This document shows, one piece after another, positions 1 to 11,500 of a stretch of 64,000 nt of DNA. Below the pieces are notes generated by a model. It was not told the origin of the DNA. It searched no databases and was given only the letters and a program-made list of their open reading frames with translations. Numbering within the stretch: the stretch's first letter is position 1; each line of letters opens with the position of its first letter. This DNA comes from Antedon bifida (Eukaryota; Echinodermata; Crinoidea; Comatulida; Antedonidae): the NCBI GenBank assembly GCA_963402885.1, contig OY727094.1, positions 28,770,501 through 28,834,500 of the forward strand, given 5' to 3'. The translations under genes were made by a program, and so were the position numbers.

Positions 1-426
1 TTAACCTAATGTAATAACATGTCTGGTGACTCCCTAGAAGATTAAAAAAGATGGTGGATATACGGTGGATAATTTTTGCTATAGCATGAAAATAAAACTC
101 TGAAGTTGAATAAAGATACTAGAAACGTAAAATTCAAGTTATATTACCTATATTTAGTCACCTGATAAACATTTTTTACCACACCGTTTATTTTTCATAG
201 TTTTTTTAACATTTGTGTACAAAGGAATAGAGATTTTACTTTGTAATTTGAACTATCCCCCCACTGATAAGAAAGTGCTTATTTTCAACAAGCTCGTGTA
301 ACACAAATAAAATCCCAAAAATTATGAAACATAGGGGAAATGATAGATTGATAATTATTGAAATGTATAATCAATATAATTCTTTTGCCCGCATCTGGCC
401 TTTAAACCTCATCTTGTTTTTTTCAG

Positions 427-521
427 CCAATTCTTCTTCGTATCTGAAAGTCGACCTGACCATGTGGACGGTCCTTCTACTTCTGGCTACCGTGGTATCC
501 ATGGGTTTATTTAGTGCATAA
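427..521 (+). CDS. Terminal coding exon of a gene that begins left of the window; GPI-anchor-like C-terminus
   Basis: A good polypyrimidine tract ending in CAG at 424-426 is followed by an open frame to TAA at 519-521. The exon enters with two bases that complete a split codon. It encodes a short Ser-rich linker and then VDLTMWTVLLLLATVVSMGL before the stop. A hydrophobic stretch of about 20 residues with only a few residues after it is typical of a GPI-attachment signal or a very short-tailed membrane anchor. A canonical AATAAA lies 57 bases after the stop. The rest of the gene is outside the window, so its function cannot be read. The open frame extends upstream to an ATG at 324, but the splice acceptor makes a last exon more likely than a separate 65-residue gene. 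Confidence 0.45.
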
Positions 522-577
522 TAACGAGAAGATGGAAGTTTTTAGTTAAATACGGAAATGTATAATAAGGTATTGTT

Positions 578-583
578 AATAAA
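578..583 (+). terminator. AATAAA polyadenylation signal of the terminal exon at 427-521
   Basis: An exact AATAAA hexamer lies 57 bases downstream of the stop codon, a normal distance for a short 3' UTR. Confidence 0.4.
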
Positions 584-1140
584 GCTATGGCGAACGGTGT
601 TACTGAGAATCTTTTTTTTTTAAATCTTTGTAACTTAATTTTGAATAGCGCCATAGATTTAATAACGATGTTTATTATCATTAGCTTAGATTTAGATTGT
701 AGATGTTTTAGAATGGAATGATAATTAATTTGTATAAAATCGGATAAGAATATACTAGTGTATAGCTGTGTAAATAATTTATTTTCACTCATAATATCTG
801 AACCAACTCTGAAAAAGTAGTGCAAAATTGACCAACATGCATGCAACAGGAAGGATTAGGATTGTATCAATCTTAAATCAAACATACACTGTTTCTTACC
901 GATAGCGCGTGGCCGGCTTTTATATTTGCACTGATGCCATATACGTCATAACAATGCAGAAGTTTACCAAAATCATGATGATCTCGCGATGATCTGAGAA
1001 TTATATTTGCAATCTTCAAATTTTTTATTTTTATTGGTTATTTTAAATAAAGATTTTGATAATACAGGTTATTGTCTGGGTCTTATCACTAGGACGCCAG
1101 CCTTTGTTCAGAAAATTAAGGATCTAGGCTAGGCCTAAAT

Positions 1141-1205
1141 TACACATGTTAAAGTCCGAACGGGTTCTAAGCCCGTGTACTTCCACCGGACCATCGCGCT
1201 AACTA
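1141..1205 (-). repeat. tRNA-like relic (SINE head)
   Basis: Read on the minus strand, this begins TTAGCGCGATGGTCCGGTGG and continues to a Leu/Ser-like anticodon-arm region GGGCTTAGAACCCG. This resembles the A-box half of tRNA-derived SINEs. No B box follows, so it is a truncated or decayed copy and not a functional tRNA gene. Confidence 0.35.
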
Positions 1206-2935
1206 GAGATTAAAAGGCCATTACGTCATATACGTTCACTGACACGTACGTCAACGTAAATTTCCATTAATACATATGTTCATATTACGACTAACAGTCG
1301 ACTACGACTCATTCAAATCTAAAAGTCCCTAATGTCACAAAACAAACGTCTTCTTATCTGCAAATGCGCCGTTACGTTTTGGTCTGCGTCTACTTTTTTC
1401 AAAAAACGACTCGTGCTGATTGGCTGTGACATAGATAAGCCGATCACTACAATAATACACACTCCTATAATTATATAAAGTATAACAATTCTTGATAAAA
1501 CCGTAGCCTAGCCATATTCGATATTAGAAACAAACTAATTGCACTGCACACCACTGCACACGGCAAAGGCCAGCATGCTTTTTAAAATAATTATTTAACT
1601 TTTTAATGTTGTGAACTTTGATGTTTGAAAGCTTGTACCAATTTTATATGTAAATCTCTCGCAATTCAGTTTTATTTTATATATACTGCAAAGAGAAATA
1701 TTGAATAAAAGCAGAATGAATGAATGATCACAACATTATAATAGTGTATTTAAGTAACTTTCAACTTTTTTCAAAACAAAAATAACTGAAATATAAAATA
1801 TAACAATATTTTTATAATATTATTCTAAAAAAAAAAACTTCAGCTAGGGACCTATTATTCGGAAGGCATATGACTGATACGGTAAAACAACTATCCAATC
1901 CAATCAGTTTTGCCATTTGTTTCGTTCCTTAACACAATTACACAATTAACTTTAGTTGTCTTCTTTAAAATCCGCATTAGCATTGCGTACATTTCTTCAA
2001 TATTAACTATACTATAGGGTAATTAATGATTGATATTAGGGCCTATATTAATCGTATATTTTACATTTTGTAATTTGTTATTAATTAATATTGTGTACAA
2101 AGACAAGACAATAAAATATGCCATCTCGAAAACCATATGGCATTAAATGGTCTTTATTATGATTTAGGTTATAGTTGTTGTTGTTTTTGTTAATTAATAT
2201 TGCTATTTGCTGTCGTCATTCGGCCAAGCAGTTAAGACTGCCCGTCACGTATACCTAACTATGTCGAGTCATGGATAATAACACTCCAAATATCCAGTTT
2301 CCTTTACTGACATCAGATGCAAGTCAGAATCAGGACTGTAAAAGCTTTTACAGGTAGGCCAATGTCTTTTGTTTTATGTAATTTGTTTTACTTGACTTAC
2401 AAGTAAGTTAAAAATTGTAGACAGAATACAATTTGAGAATTCGAAGTTTCATTTGATCATTTTCAAGATTTTAGAAAACGATCAAATAGATCGAAATGTC
2501 GAATTCCCAAAATCTTGAAAATAATCAAATAGTCGACCGTACCGAAACGTCGAAATCTCAAAAACATGTTCTGTCTTTTTATTTACTTTCGTATAGTTTT
2601 ATCTGAAATAATTCAGCGGTAGACGTGCGTTTGATTAAAAAACAAAAAACGTGTTATAGATTATAACTAAGTTGGGATTCGTTTGGATTATGGTTGGATT
2701 ATTTTTTACATTAAATCAAGTGTTTTTTAGAATGAGCCTGCAGAGTAAGATCAGTCGGGGTTTATTTCGGATGCCTACTGAACTCACAAGTCGGATGCAC
2801 TTAATGTTGAATGACAAGAACAAGTTTCAATATTACATTTTAACACCACCCGGTTCTTGGTACTGTATTTAGATATCTTCGTATCATAGGACTATTCGGT
2901 ACGGTAATACGGGATCATGTTTTTATTTTATGTCT

Positions 2936-3207
2936 TCAGGCAATGTGGCTAAGGATTACCAATAATAAATGAATCACTGTCCTATCAGATAGGTGATAAT
3001 CCCTCTGATACAGGGCTATTTTGTGAACCAGTTCACCGAGGTAACCCCCTACTCTTCTCGGGTAATGAATTGGGTTCTTTAAAGTGCACACATCTGTGTA
3101 CACTGGACCTAGGAGGGGCGAGTCAGCCTCGAACCCTTGCCGATGTTGTTGGCTCTTTAGGTACGGTAAACGACGCCCCTGCCGTAACCGCTCGGCCATT
3201 TGACTCC
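2936..3207 (-). mobile_element. tRNA-derived SINE
   Basis: The minus strand starts near 3207 with a pol III A box (TGGCCGAGCGGTTA, as in tRNA-Ser/Leu genes) and has a B box (GGTTCGAGG) about 55 bases later near 3128-3136. A body of about 180 bases without coding character then runs to about 2936. An internal split promoter followed by an unrelated body is the SINE design. The 87-residue open frame read across it on the minus strand is a by-product. The exact 3' end is uncertain. Confidence 0.7.
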
Positions 3208-3395
3208 CTGAGTATGTATTTCACATGTATCATCAATAGACCTTAACCTAATCCATAACCTAATCTTCCATGATACCGGCATCACATGTGATACACGTAG
3301 GTCCTGTATTACCGAATATTCCTATGTTACTGGGCAGTTATTGCCGTTATGTGGAGATACAGCACTAAGAATCTGGTATTTTAACACAATCAATC

Positions 3396-3612
3396 AATCA
3401 ATTAATCAGATTTATATAGCGCCAGTATCCATAATAATGTTCAAAGGCGCTTGACAAAGCTAAGCAGGAAATGCCTCTGTGTAAAAATGGGTTTTTAGTC
3501 GTGTTTTGAAAGTGTTGATGTTTTCAGATGTCTTTATGTCGATTGGCAGTTTATTCCACAAAATGGGTGCTGCACAGGAAATGCACGATGGCCATATGTC
3601 TGAACACTATAA
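3396..3612 (-). mobile_element. 5'-truncated CR1/L2-like LINE tail
   Basis: The minus-strand translation ends with a motif characteristic of the C-terminus of this LINE group: LWNKLPIDIKTS, then TFKTRLKTHFYTEAF and a stop. The short 3' UTR ends in GCGCTATATAAAT and a (TTGA)n-like simple repeat at 3396-3412. The full-length LINE at 40.6-44.0 kb has the same layout: a GCGCTATAT motif and then a short repeat tail. Only about 220 bases remain, as expected of reverse transcription that stopped early. Confidence 0.7.
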
Positions 3613-4628
3613 TAATAATATATAGAAAATGTACACATTTAGGGACAATCCTGTGTTTTGACCCGAAAGTGGTGTAAACTCAATAATGGATTGTACTGTA
3701 ATTCGTGTTTAAAACCTAATACATTCCCTTAAGAGATATATCCACGTTATCATTGATAAAGGCGGCGAATCCATGGCCAAATATGGGTTAAGTTTATTAA
3801 TTCAATTTTCAATGTTTAGTTAATATAATGCTCACAGAAGAGTTTAGTTAATGCTCTCCACCTCCCTCACTTTATTAAAAAATCATGAATCCGCCACAGA
3901 TTTTTAAATAAGTTATTATGGCCTATTGTACGGTACCATCAAGGTAAAATAAATAAATTATTTTCCTTGTTAGAGGGTTTGTCATTATGCCATAATTACA
4001 TGCATTATAAATGGAATTTGATGTTTTACTTTAATGAGCACAATACGGAACTGAATATATTAATTACGAATTTAACTATTATATACATATATAATTGGTG
4101 TATTGAAGGTCACTGAAAACCCAGATATAAAGCAATTTCCACATTTAATCTAAGCATTGCTTGTGTGTAGCCTATTGGCACATAGTCAAGTTTAAAGTTC
4201 TAGCTTAGGTGAGTTTTTAAGCAGTGTTATTTGTATAGAGTCTTTCTGTTGTTATTCTGATTGTTATCACATTTGTAGGCTTATAATATTTGTTAGTCCT
4301 GCATACGTTAAAATGTTAAAATAAGTTTGATTTGTAATTTCTACGAGTAGAAATTAGTTCTAAAACTTTTGAAATATACCGTATATACTTGTTTTATTTT
4401 TAAATATTTCTATTTTTAAATAAAAGTATTATAAAATATTATTATCTACTATCATATACAATCTTAATTTAAAGTATTTCATTGATCAGGTTTTCCATTC
4501 TTTGTTATAACCTTTACTGTCTCTATATCTTGTATATAAAATATTAGGCATATATGTATTTTTTTTTTAAAGATATGTTATAGAATCTCTATTTTTTGTA
4601 CTGTAGTGGTATTGGTTAATCATCGGAC

Positions 4629-6655
4629 ATGGAGAGCGTCAACGATAGCGTTTCAAACGCGTCAGACGATTCCGGTGACGTCTATTATGCATATGAAGTT
4701 GCCTATTTGTTATCGGTAATCGTAATAGCGACTATTGGAAACAGTATTGTTCTTATTATTTATTCAAAGAAAAGTCACAGGCAGTCCAACGCAGCACTTT
4801 ATATCATCAACTTAGCAATAGGTATGTATGTTCGTTTATATTTTTATTTAGAATTGGGAGACAGGCAAAACAAACGAATATTTGTTTAGCTCAACAAACT
4901 TACGAAGTATGATTTTTTATAACTAGCTTTACGTCAGGCAGTTGGTCAGTAATTGGTCAGATGTTATTGTATTTTGATATGTAGGCCTATACATTTACAT
5001 TTCAACTGATAAAAAGAGAGTTTTTGTACGTTTTGGGCAAAATTTGAAGAAAAAAAAGAATAATAATAGGCCTATATAATATAATTTGGATAGGCTTTTA
5101 TACAAAAACTTCTTCTAATCTCCTACATTATCAACCAGGATACGCTAATGAAACTAATAAATATCATATAAATATTGATATTTTTACAGGTTGTTAGTTT
5201 GCTGTTAGTGTCGGGGGATTTTCCCGTATATTCCCGGTTTATATACTAATATAATCTGTATAATTATTTATTGGGCTGTTTGAGGCTCATTCAAAGTCAC
5301 TAGGGTTTACCCGTAGACAATTTAATGTTAATATTAATAATGTTTTAATAGCTGCGGGGTGGCTGTATTCCATGTGCCGGCGACTAACTCCTATTAATAC
5401 TAATGTTTTTAACAGGTGATTTGTTTGCTGTTGGAGTGGCGATATTCCATGTGACAGAGTTTTACCCGTCGACCTGGCCGATCCTGTGGAGGCACAATAT
5501 ACAATGTATTCTTCACCGTTGCTGCCGATATACCGCATTTAACGTCACAGTTTTCACCATGGTTGCCGTAGCAATTGATCGGTATTTTGCAGTTTGTCGA
5601 CCAATCAAATTTAAGTCAATCTGTACGCTTAAGCGAACCAAACGAATCATTTTGATGATGTGGATCTCGGCTATCATCTGCTCAATATTTGAATCGTTCC
5701 ATGGCAAGGTATGTAATTTTTAATTTTCACTCCAAGTGGACGATCATATTAGAAAACTCGACCGACTATTACATGCTTTATATTTCTGAGCGTAATGATT
5801 AAACTACACTAAATAACCTTCTTAACAATTTGTAGATTTTATAATTAGACCTTAAGTCACTTTTGCCAAAAAGAAAGTGAACACAAATGATGATATAGCT
5901 TAAAAAAAAACCCCCAAAACATGTTGCCATCGATAGAGAAGCAATATAGGATCGTAACACCAACACCAACATCATCAGCAACAACATTAAACATCAACGT
6001 TGTAATTATTTAAATGTTTTTATCTGTTCTGTTTCAGGTCAAATACGACCCCAGCTCCGATTCTGACTACTCTGACGAACAATTCGCTTGTAAATTCCCT
6101 GCACCTTTTGGTGAATGGTTCCGTTACGTCAAACTTACTTACGTTAACGGTCTGCTGTTCTATATACCGGTTACAGTAACATTTGTCCTCTACATAAAGA
6201 TAATTCTAGTTGTATGGAAAAGAAGATATGGTATTGCCAAGCATTCAACCTCGCGAGATTCTAACGCTCACATACGTACTACGCGCACACTCTTCATCGT
6301 GTTTATCGCGTACGTCAGCTGCTACGTATGGTTTGCCACATACAAAATTGTATTATTGTTTGACAAAAAGAGCTTAACAGCTCTACTTAAGAGCTTAGGG
6401 AATATGATACCATTTATTAACTCTTGTCTAAATCCATTCATTTATTCGTTCACTAGTTCTACATTCCGTAAATACGCTGTAGAACTATTTTGTAACAAGT
6501 GTAATAGTAGTAGTGATCAGCCCAGAAAGACTGTCTCTACAATAGCAATATCCATTAGTGATGTCGATACTCGTGGTCGGCCTACAGTATCAGGGGAAAC
6601 AAATAGCTCGACATTAAATTCATCTTCAAGCAATTGTGATGATATGCCCATTTAA
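4629..6655 (+). CDS. Class A (rhodopsin-like) G-protein-coupled receptor, orphan
   Basis: Three exons join in frame: 4629-4821, 5416-5708 and 6038-6655 (1104 nt, 367 residues). All borders are GT-AG, and the first intron splits the Gly codon of NLAIGDLFAVG in TM2. Visible landmarks are an N-glycosylation-prone acidic N-terminus (two Asn-X-Ser sites), TM1 with GNSIVLIIY, TM2 NLAIGDLF, a Cys at the start of TM3, DRYFAV at the end of TM3, an acidic second extracellular loop with a Cys, and NPFIY (NPxxY) in TM7. The C-tail is Ser/Thr-rich and suited to arrestin binding. TM6 has CYVWFATY, so the usual FxxCWxP Pro is missing. The receptor should act at the plasma membrane through G proteins. It looks like a peptide-receptor-type family member, but I cannot name a ligand. 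Start choice: the first ATG gives a normal-length N-terminus, and no signal peptide is needed in this class. Confidence 0.9.
5180..5380 (+). repeat. Two degenerate look-alikes of the GPCR exon 2 start inside intron 1
   Basis: Around 5187-5233 and 5343-5376 the intron holds sequences resembling the real acceptor and exon start at 5404-5452. The shared blocks are TTTGCTGTTAGTGTCGGGG in the first, and GCTG..GGGTGGCTGTATTCCATGTG in the second against GCTGTTGGAGTGGCGATATTCCATGTG. Neither keeps a usable frame. They may be decayed tandem copies of the exon border. Confidence 0.35.
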
Positions 6656-8574
6656 GAAATTTGAAATTGTATAAGTTACAGTTCAATCCTTGAACCACCA
6701 TTGTAGCATTATTATTTACCACATTTTACAACTTATCATGATTTTTGTGTGAATATAAATAAGCCATTTCTATTCATTTTCAATAGTTTCAAAATATTGA
6801 TGACGTCACATCAGCTTGATTAAAATCTTCAGTTATCTCCCATGTTGACCGATTACCTATTTCTAAACATGTATTTGTTTATTTTATTTATTTCTTATAC
6901 TTAATAGTATTATTTAAACATGGAATAACTATTAACTATTTTAATTCGGTTTCCAATACATGTACGCCCACATAAATATTAATCTCAATTTTCTAAATCA
7001 TAATTCATATCCAATACATTACCGATGTATTGTTTTATAGTAGGCCTATAGTGTTTTGTATCTTTTGTCTGATAATTCTCAGATGTTGGTACAGTATATA
7101 TGCATTTTACAAACGGAGTAACATTTATTATAGTACAGTAATTGCATTATCTGCAATACCATGTGTCTTTTCACCGAATCGCGTAAATGTATTTTAATTA
7201 TATGTAATGATAGCAAATTCCAACCAATAGTATCTGTAAAAATACTGCAGGTTTCGCGTCATAGAGGTATATATAATATGTATTAATGATAATAATATTG
7301 GTAATTCAAGTTTGTGTCAGTGGCACACTTCAAGTTGTGAAGGTGCGTCCATAACATGTACATATCAAGTTAGACTAGGTTCTAGCCCGTAATTTGTAAA
7401 GATAAGTATTTTTGCACAAATGGCGTTTCATACGTATAATAGAATACTCACAATTCAGACAAAAATCGAAACGACTAACATAAAAGAGTACAATAAACAG
7501 ACTTGGGGAAAGTCTAATATCAAGTAAACACAAAAATATCAAAATAATACATCAGTTCAGTTCAGTTTTTACTCAAAAATACAAAGACAAACATAACATA
7601 GAAAAAGCACAAGATAACAATATTAATAGAATGAGCCGAGGAATAACCCAAGAAAGTTTAAAAGAAAACTTATTTCCATTGGGGTCCTGAGACATAAAAA
7701 TAACACTGATAATTGCACTTAAAGCTTAAGCGACATTTCTACTAATATTATATCTTTGATTAAAACTTTAACTTTGACCAGTTTTTAACTTGCTGAAAAC
7801 AAGTATGACATTCGTCGTACGCACTAATAATCTGGAAGAGAGACCCAGTAGGCCTAGTGTACCTCTGAACGTATACGTAAGGATGCGCGTCTGAACGCTT
7901 GCGTCAGCATTGATACGACGATGAACCGGTATGCGTTATGTTCAGCTATCACGTCTGAACGCATCTTTGGTGAAATGTCATAATACGACACACAAAAAAT
8001 AATATAATGACTAAGATATTGAATTTATAATTGAATAAGGTCACATTCATTGTTTTCTAATGGTTAATATAAATTAAAGACAATAGTACACAATAGTAAT
8101 TATAGTAATTAAAAATAAACACAAATAAAGTAATTATTATACTGTAGTAATTATTTCTTTTTATAAAATTGGGATCTGCATTTATTCTTGGATATGTGTA
8201 TTGTCAAGGGATTCCATTGACTAGAATTAATGAGCAACACAAAATTAATCCCTTGTTGATGTTTTTTGTAACAATAATTGTTTTTGTTATGCTTTGTGTT
8301 ACCCATCAGTTGTCCCCTTCTTTGTCCGGTCCCTGTTGACTTACGTCACAGTGTGTTGTCTCTTTGTGGCCTTGCCACTCTGATTGCCTAAACGACCAAC
8401 CCCTCTTTCAAAAACTACTTAGCCTTTAAAAATCGACCCACCGTAAATATTTCACGACAAACATTAGCTAAAGATGACACGGTACTGCTAATTATTATCG
8501 TGTTTAAACAATTTGGAACGTTTAAGCTGCACTGCATCCCGATTCTACACCAGTAACTAAGCAAATGCGTAAGC
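6656..8574. other. Intergenic region between the GPCR and the next gene
   Basis: No coding exon seen. It contains the 3' UTR of the GPCR (no exact AATAAA close to the stop; an ATTAAA lies near 6819), one short inverted-repeat element at 7371-7516, and the likely 5' UTR and promoter of the next gene just before 8575. A CRE-like TTACGTCA is at about 8341-8348. Confidence 0.5.
7371..7516 (+). mobile_element. MITE-like element, family 1, copy 1
   Basis: This 146-base unit matches copies at 20219-20399 and 22678-22843. All three share a left end of the form TAG(A/T)CT..(G/T)GTTC, a CCGTAAT..GTAAA block, a core TATGGCGTTTCATACGTATA (variants in each copy) and a right end ACAGACTTGGGG..AGTCTA. The ends form an imperfect inverted repeat. 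There is no coding capacity, so the element is non-autonomous. Confidence 0.65.
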
Positions 8575-11500
8575 ATGATTGAAGAAATTGGTGAGTAGGC
8601 CTACAATATGTTTTGAAAGGACTAGTTTGTGGTCCAATTTTATTTATTTTCTACACATAGATTATTTTAGGCTTCGAACTTTTTTAATGGGTTTCTTTTA
8701 TTTTGTTGTCGTTTTTAAGGATTATTATTATTTATATAAAAAATGATATGCCTACGTCAACTCTAGTTTTAAATTTTACGTAAGATGTTTTTGTCGAAAC
8801 GTTTTAATGTAAATTTGTAACCGTGGTTTATTTGCAGTTCTAGCATATACTTGAGAAGAACCTAAATTTAAGAAAAAAAACACGTTGAATTTCCACGTTG
8901 TACAGAACCGAGAATACAATTTAATATTGAGCATTTTTGCTAAATAATAATTCTTAATTATGAAAAAAAAAATTATTGAAAAAAGATGTTTTGTTATTTA
9001 TTCACATAGGCCTAATGGTTATCCACTTTGACCAAAAATTGGATCGAAAACTACTAATTTATTTACCTGAAAAAATCTGTAATCTAACGAAAAAAAAAGT
9101 CAAATTGACTGCCATCCAATGGGGTTTTGGTTGAATTTTACCATTTATCATCAAGTGATTTTTTTTTCTTTTTTTTCTTTCTAAGTTATTAAAACAACAA
9201 AATAACTTATTCAGAGTCTGATATAATTAATCTTCATTTTTCATGTTTTTGGGGGACAATACATCTTTACTTGCTCGAATCTTTCGAATTGTCCTAATTA
9301 CTATTGTAACATGTTTTACTATGTTAATGTTACTATACTGAAACATATGCGTGCTGCGACTGGCTTTTAGGCTTTCGTAATAAATATATCATATTTTGTT
9401 GGTGATCTATCTGAGCTTCCGTAAAAGGTTTCCCCTTATGCCTATATTCCTATGTTTTATGAGTTAAAATGATTGATGCGACGAATAAGAGCATGGTCCC
9501 ACACGCGCTGTTTCTACATTCCAGAAGTTCACGAAGCCAACAAAAACCGCCATGGAGAAAAGAACAACGGGTCCGTCAGGTTAATATTTCGTTAGTTTCT
9601 TAAATACTGTAGTTTTTAAAATATTACTTTCGTATAATAATATTATAATGCAATGGATATTCTCTTAAGAATACAGGAATATATTAACATGTAGGATCAA
9701 ACAGGTGAGAATTTTATGAATTGTTTATGTTTGTAACATCGTTTAGGTCTAATACAAGCGGTATTGCCGTACTTTTTCACACAGTCTGTAAATCAAATTA
9801 CGATAGCTAAAGATTAGGAACAACACTACATAGTTTTTTACCGACATGGTTTAAACTTATAGCTAGATTTATACGTTATTAAATCTAGTTATAAGTACGG
9901 TACGTCTGCTTCTTTAAGCAATGTGGTTTAGTAATGACGTTGTCTGTCTTTCTTATACAACAACTAAGATTGACTGTCAGTATTTTTGTCTGTTTATTTT
10001 CAATCCATCCTGTAGTTCGAAACGCCTTTGGAGCATAAAACTCTAAGAACAATTGTTACTGTACTTGATCAATCTTTTATTTAAATTTCGAACAACGTGA
10101 GTGAATCGTCATGGTTGATTCAAGTTTGTCAACGCCTCTTTGAACTTGAACCATACAAGTAACCTGTTTACTTGGGGGAACCTTCTGGACATAAACTGTT
10201 GATTCAGACAATGTTACTAAATCCATTATCTAATAAACGCATTGTTGCGTTGTTAGACTACTCGGAGTAGTACGCCGCGTGTCATCATCGTGACCAGGCG
10301 ATTTACTAAGCTAAGAAGAAGGGGATAAATATGATACTAACTCGTTGGCAAGGTAGGAAGGGTTAACTTGATCAATAGGAGTAAGGCAATATAACTTAAG
10401 ATTATAAACATTTAATTTAAAGAATGTTCCGATTCCACTCAGCTGTTAAGCAGAATTCTAAATGTCGTTGTCATAGGCCTATACTGACTTAAAAAGGTTG
10501 GACATTAAAAAAATGTGACTTAAACATGGAGAAGATAATTCATCCATTGTTGAAATACTGTATACCTAATATAAAATCAAAATATAATTCTATATCTATA
10601 TCAACTGATATGCCTGAAAAAGACACCGATGCTAGGCCTGATTTGTTAATGAATTAATGGCTCAGAAGGACAAAAATATACAGATCGTGAAGGGACCTCA
10701 GGCTTATGCCTTGGCATTCATAATAGCAACCATGATCAGTGAAGCACTTCAGCTTTTAACAGCACTTTTTGTTAATACTTGTTATACCTCTGTAATCCCA
10801 TTGTTAAAGTCTGTCACTGTTTAGTAAATCAAGGTATTTATATTGTAATGGTGCATTTGCATACTTTAAACGATTGTATTATTGAAGATTTTACTGTTTA
10901 CTGAATATTTTAATATGTAATGCCGTAGCCTATCTTTTGATATCTTCATGATCTCTGTATATTCATTGTAATTTTTTAAAGAACCTACCAAACCTTTCCA
11001 AGATTTAGATTGTTATTTTACAAATAAACAATAGTAATTAAGGTTTTTGGTAGACCTACATACCTCTCTAAAAAGAAATATGTTGAGAACGTCTCGACGT
11101 TTCCGTTGTTATGCTACAATAACAGTCTTCTAAATTAAAGTTATTAAACAAATAGGCCTAACAAATCTTACTTCACTGGTGTTTATTCGTCGTAATAAAC
11201 CACCTTTAAAACACCTTTAACAGTTATAATAACCTAACAGTAATTAGTAGGCCTAATTTAGTGATGATACTAGACCAGAAAAGTCCACTCGGACCATTTT
11301 AGGCCTACTTAATTGACTGTGTGACGTGTATGTCGGCCAGTAATTGAAAATTGTAATCACTTAGTTAATGAGAGAAATTCGTTTTAAAAGCTTTACAACA
11401 TTTATTATCATAATTGAAATCAAGCTAATATCTTAAAGCGTGTAGGTAAGTTATATTATACAGCAGGTATTATATCATCAAAATAAAAAACATGTGAATT

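Larger units (their letters stand above)
584..4628. other. Intergenic region with SINE and LINE relics
   Basis: No convincing coding exon was found. It holds a tRNA-like relic near 1.2 kb, a tRNA-derived SINE at 2.9-3.2 kb and a CR1/L2-like LINE tail at 3.4-3.6 kb. The rest is AT-rich unique-looking sequence leading to the GPCR start at 4629. The open frame at 2672-2872 has no splice signal, homology or composition that supports it. Confidence 0.5.

Noticed and set aside
2672..2872. 66-residue open frame on the plus strand
   Set aside because: No domain, no splice signals and no codon bias. It is ordinary for AT-rich intergenic DNA.
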